NCBI GenBank assembly: GCA_024195585.1
Contig: SWBL01000218.1
Location: forward strand, 23,485 to 87,484
Reading direction: 5' to 3'
DNA: 64,000 nucleotides
Source: Aureobasidium sp. EXF-3400
Lineage: Eukaryota; Ascomycota; Dothideomycetes; Dothideales; Saccotheciaceae
In this document: in pieces, positions 60,548 through 64,000 of the stretch
Layout of the letters: each line of letters starts with the position of its first letter
Position numbering within the stretch: position 1 is the stretch's first letter
Position numbers and translations under genes: made by a program
The notes under the pieces: generated by a model
What the model was told of the DNA's origin: nothing
Seen by the model: the letters and a program-made list of their open reading frames with translations, nothing else
Databases searched by the model: none

Positions 60548-63500
60548 AGTCTGTATGGATGACCAAGCCGAGTTCAATAATGCTTACAGCCACAGATGTC
60601 TCTTCTTGATGTGCGAGCTTTCGATTGCCGCCGTCCGGCGCTTGAAACCTTTGTGTATCCATACGAGGTTTAAACTAGACACGGATGATCGACGAAGAAC
60701 CCTACTGTAGGAGCGAACAAGTGACGATCGAGACACATGCATTGCCGAGAAGCAAGACCAGACAGCCGTCCGCTTGTCATCTGCAGGACGGACTGATACT
60801 ATCAGTGCTTCAGAACTCGTGGTGTGACTGTGCCATAGCCTTGGGACAAGAAGTGTGTAAAGAGCGTAAAGGAGTGAGCTCTGATGCAACTCAGGGTCGA
60901 AACTAATCTCCAGGCATTCGCGCTCATTTAGCAACATGCTGCGAAGGCTTTTGTCCGAGACACGGGTTGTTGTGAACGCGCTTGTGGACCCAGTAGACCC
61001 ACGGGGTTCAGTTGTGTGTCTTGCCTATACTACCAAAAGCGGTGTACATTATTATTATCCACCGAGTTTGAATCGTGATGTCAGTTGCTATTAGGGTGCT
61101 CCGGCGTGCATGTTCGTCTCTGCAAAAGGACCTGCTATTGGAAAAGTCTTTGGCCAAGGGCGCAGGACTACGCGCCGTTCGCGGATAGCCATTTGCATTC
61201 AGAATCATCATGCATGACATCTGACCTGTTGGCCCGGACCCGAGCCATCAGTGGGGCCACAGATTATCGCCGAGGCAAAAAGGTGATTCCTTTCGGTACA
61301 TCGAGGTCATGGTCATGGACACCACTCGGCTGACAGCGGTTTCTACCTACGAAATCACAGTTTGTATGAGTCGAACTTGACTATCCTCCCACCGGAATGA
61401 CGGCTCTGCCTCATCAGTGATTGGGGGGGGGGGGGGGGGGGGTGATGACCTGGCTTCGAGACGAAGTTGGACGTCGATATTAAGGCATTTGTATATGACG
61501 TTGTGATGGAACATTTGATGTTCTGTCTGTATCCAGTAGTGTTCCGAAGAAGAATCACCAATGTCTCTGAGTTTGATGATTTCGCAAAGTTCTATAAGCC
61601 AACGATAGGGAGGCTGAGTCGACTTGCTGAGTGTGACGTCGAGTGGGCAAAACCTCTCTCATGAAGACCATCGTGACACGCGTTTTTCGACAATTAATCT
61701 ATCTGAGCGGCTGTGATTGGCAATTGGCCTTTTCATCAATATGTTGTTTTGCTGCTGGGTTTCCGACGTGAGAGCCTGCTGCAGGGAGTTCCCTTCAGTA
61801 ACACAGAGAGCAAAACATCCTCCAACAAGTATTCTGGGTCGGAGATATCAAAGACTCGAGTGGTCTTCCTCAGGGCTGTTTGAAGTGGATGTCGTAGGTA
61901 GACGGGTCCGTACCTTTCAGTAGTCTTACGGCCCGTGGTATTGCAGAGTTACGACTCGTTGTATAGAAACACTGACTCATAAATGGCGCACTCTATTATC
62001 CTTCTGGCGGTGCCCGGACCTATCCGTTACTTAAGCGATTGTGCATGCTCCGAGTACGAGAAGAGATGGAGAGTCCACACTCGTGTCTATTCCCACCCCA
62101 GCCGTCATCAGAGGCAGTCGCAAGCGGCCTTGAGCAGCCATTGAACATGTAGGATGGAGAAGCTTCATCTTTGCTGTTCAGAAAACAGGTGATTGGAGGT
62201 GCGAGGCGGACCTGTTACGCGTGTTTTCATATCATGGCGGTGAGGATTGTGGATGCGCCCAAACTCCCCTTGAAGCACAGAGAGAAAATAAGCAAAATAC
62301 TCTCTGGGTTATAGATGGGCCAATCCGAAACAACCGTAATCTCAATCATTCCTCGCCCTGAGCTGACATACCGCAAGTCGCAATGCACTAATCAACGAGT
62401 CGTAGCCGAGACATTGACAGAAAACGGTGCTTCGCGAGCATATGGTGCGAGAACTGTTTGAAACGAGCCTCAAAAGCTAGAGTTTGGCGCAATACCCAGG
62501 AGGAAATTGGTCAAGGATGTGGGCAGTGTTGGCCTGCTACGTTTTTCAAAACGTGAACTTGGATGCGATCCATATCATGGAATACCTAGGAGTAACTGAG
62601 TCGATTCAAGGGAACATAGCCGATATTTGATCGTCGTCATAGTAAAAGCCGTCTACCAAACTTGTTGCTGTCCTTCTGCTAAAAATCGCCTTGATCGCCT
62701 TTCCCACCACGCGACTGTCGATCAAGACGTTGATGACGACTGCTAGAGGAAAATCCTGGTACCTGCAACAAATCGCATGGCTGGTGCATTGCGGCAGTTG
62801 TGTCTATCAGAGAAACGTGGGTATGTAACACAAGATATCGTTCGTGAGACTTGAGAGATGAGTAGCTTTCCTCGCTGGACAATCTCATCTCGGCAATAAT
62901 GAACGGACGAAACGGACGAACTCGTTGGACACAGGGCAATCGTTGTGCAAAACTCCACAGCCATCATTTTAACTCAATTGTGAAACTGACACCTGGAAGC
63001 GGAGAGGGGGTCGGTCGATCATGAAAAACGCCAGAAGACATGGATCGCTGTCGATCGCCCACGAACCAAACACTCCGAGAACCACTTGCGTTCTTGCCGT
63101 GTGGACTGTAAGGTATCCATCATCACACTACGCCCTTGGGCGCTTGATACGATCAATCTACCGATGCAGATCAGTATGCGAGAGATATTGTATGAAGCGC
63201 CGGAACAATCGCTCACAATCAAAGTGTCGAGGTGCACTGCCCTGGTGAGGCGCGCAATAATCTGCGGTCCGGAGCTCACAAGGGCAGGATTTTCAGGCCT
63301 CTGATTGGAGCTCGAAGCCCGAGAACTTGGATGTCGCTCGCGACTCTCGAGTCTCTGTTTTTGCTTGTAAGCGAGGCGGCAGAAGACAAACTCACTGCAA
63401 GGTCGCTGATTCCGCCGGTTTGACGCCCGGTGCAAGATGGTAGTTGCTGGAGGCGCTGTCCGTGTATGCCTTTCACGACACTTTGTCTTTGAAACCTACC

Positions 63501-64000
63501 AGGCAATGCTTCCAACACCGCGAAGAGCTGACCGTGCATATCATTAAACTCCAGCCATGCCGAAGTGATCCTCTCTTGACGGGTTCGGCTATCGACCATC
63601 ACTGATACGTCTAAAACGCCACAGGCCCTCTTCCGCAAGGTGAAACCTTTGGAAAAGAGGCCCCTGCTACGTAAGCTTCGGAGTCGCAGCAGCCAACAAG
63701 TGACAACTGGAGCATGCACGCATCAGGCTCGCAACCCCTCGTGCGTGTGCTTTCATCATCATTCTCTCCAAAATCTATCTCATGCACGCCGCTTTTTGGG
63801 GGCTTGCTGATCACCGCCGCATCGCCCGGGCAGATTGCCCTTTAGACCATTTTTTCCCACTCTTCACCCTGCAGATTCGGTAGAGTCCCTGCGCTCTTTA
63901 AACTGTCGAGGCAGAATAGATTAAGACTAATCGCAGGGATCAACCTGCACGTCTGCCCGCCTAAAACCACTGACCAGCACGCACGAGATTTGCGTTGCCT
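60548..64000. other. 3.45-kb region without a supported gene
   Basis: No recognisable coding sequence on either strand: frames are short (up to about 147 codons), overlap each other in both directions and show no family motif. It includes a run of 20 G (61423-61442). The last 200 nt (from about 63830) are pyrimidine-rich on the + strand, like a fungal promoter, so a gene may start just beyond the window. I see no transposase, reverse transcriptase or terminal repeats. Confidence 0.45.
61423..61442. repeat. Poly-G homopolymer (G20)
   Basis: Twenty consecutive G on the + strand (ttG20tgatg). Such long G runs are rare in fungal intergenic DNA and can be an assembly artefact, or able to form G-quadruplex structure. 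Confidence 0.95.

Noticed and set aside
63019..63719. Overlapping frames near the right end (138 and 147 codons)
   Set aside because: They overlap one another and plus-strand frames, are Arg/Ser-rich, and show no motif or plausible splice structure.

Overview
The window is nuclear DNA of a filamentous ascomycete (Pezizomycotina; Dothideomycetes is my best guess from the feel of the proteins, not a tested placement). The evidence is compact genes on both strands, many short GT-AG introns (mostly 45-69 nt) with CTAAC/CTGAC-like branch sites, intergenic gaps of 0.2-1.3 kb, and eukaryotic housekeeping families (MCM6, Sec1, tubulin cofactor D, hamartin, Dicer, SUN protein). I see no operons, bacterial signals, CRISPR arrays, tRNA genes or recognisable transposons. 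I could build 25 gene models; most needed introns to be placed by eye, and joined exon coordinates are given in each entry.

Left part (1-14 kb): the C-terminal part of tubulin-folding cofactor D, a CYP504-type phenylacetate-hydroxylase P450, a type II membrane glycosyltransferase-like protein, MCM6 divergent from isopentenyl-diphosphate isomerase, an unrecognised basic/acidic protein with a doubtful 3' end, and the ribosome-biogenesis factor Ipi1. Middle (14.5-36 kb): Dicer-like 1, the PP2A regulator TAP42, a zinc-knuckle protein with an extra C2H2 finger and a Trp-Gly tail, a MATE exporter, FAD synthase, the sulfite reductase beta subunit and the TSC1/hamartin homologue. Right part (36-60.5 kb): an unusual Ulp1/C48-like cysteine protease, a SUN-domain nuclear-envelope protein, UDP-glucose 4-epimerase, DNA polymerase delta subunit 4, scavenger decapping enzyme DcpS, a Git3-like nutrient GPCR, a UCH deubiquitinase, Sec1, the mitochondrial helicase Suv3, a secreted GH125 mannosidase and an MFS permease. 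The last 3.45 kb appears gene-free and carries a run of 20 G.

Most genes are unrelated conserved housekeeping genes. Loose themes are RNA biology (Dicer, zinc-knuckle protein, DcpS, Suv3), TOR signalling (TAP42, TSC1), replication (MCM6, Pol delta subunit 4) and flavin/sulfur metabolism (FAD synthase next to sulfite reductase). The points most worth a second look are the C48-like protease, whose frame is interrupted by a TAG that a 54-nt intron would remove; the WG-tailed zinc-knuckle protein two genes from Dicer; the TSC1 gene with an 11-nt first coding exon; and an MFS intron that may hide an 18-nt microexon.
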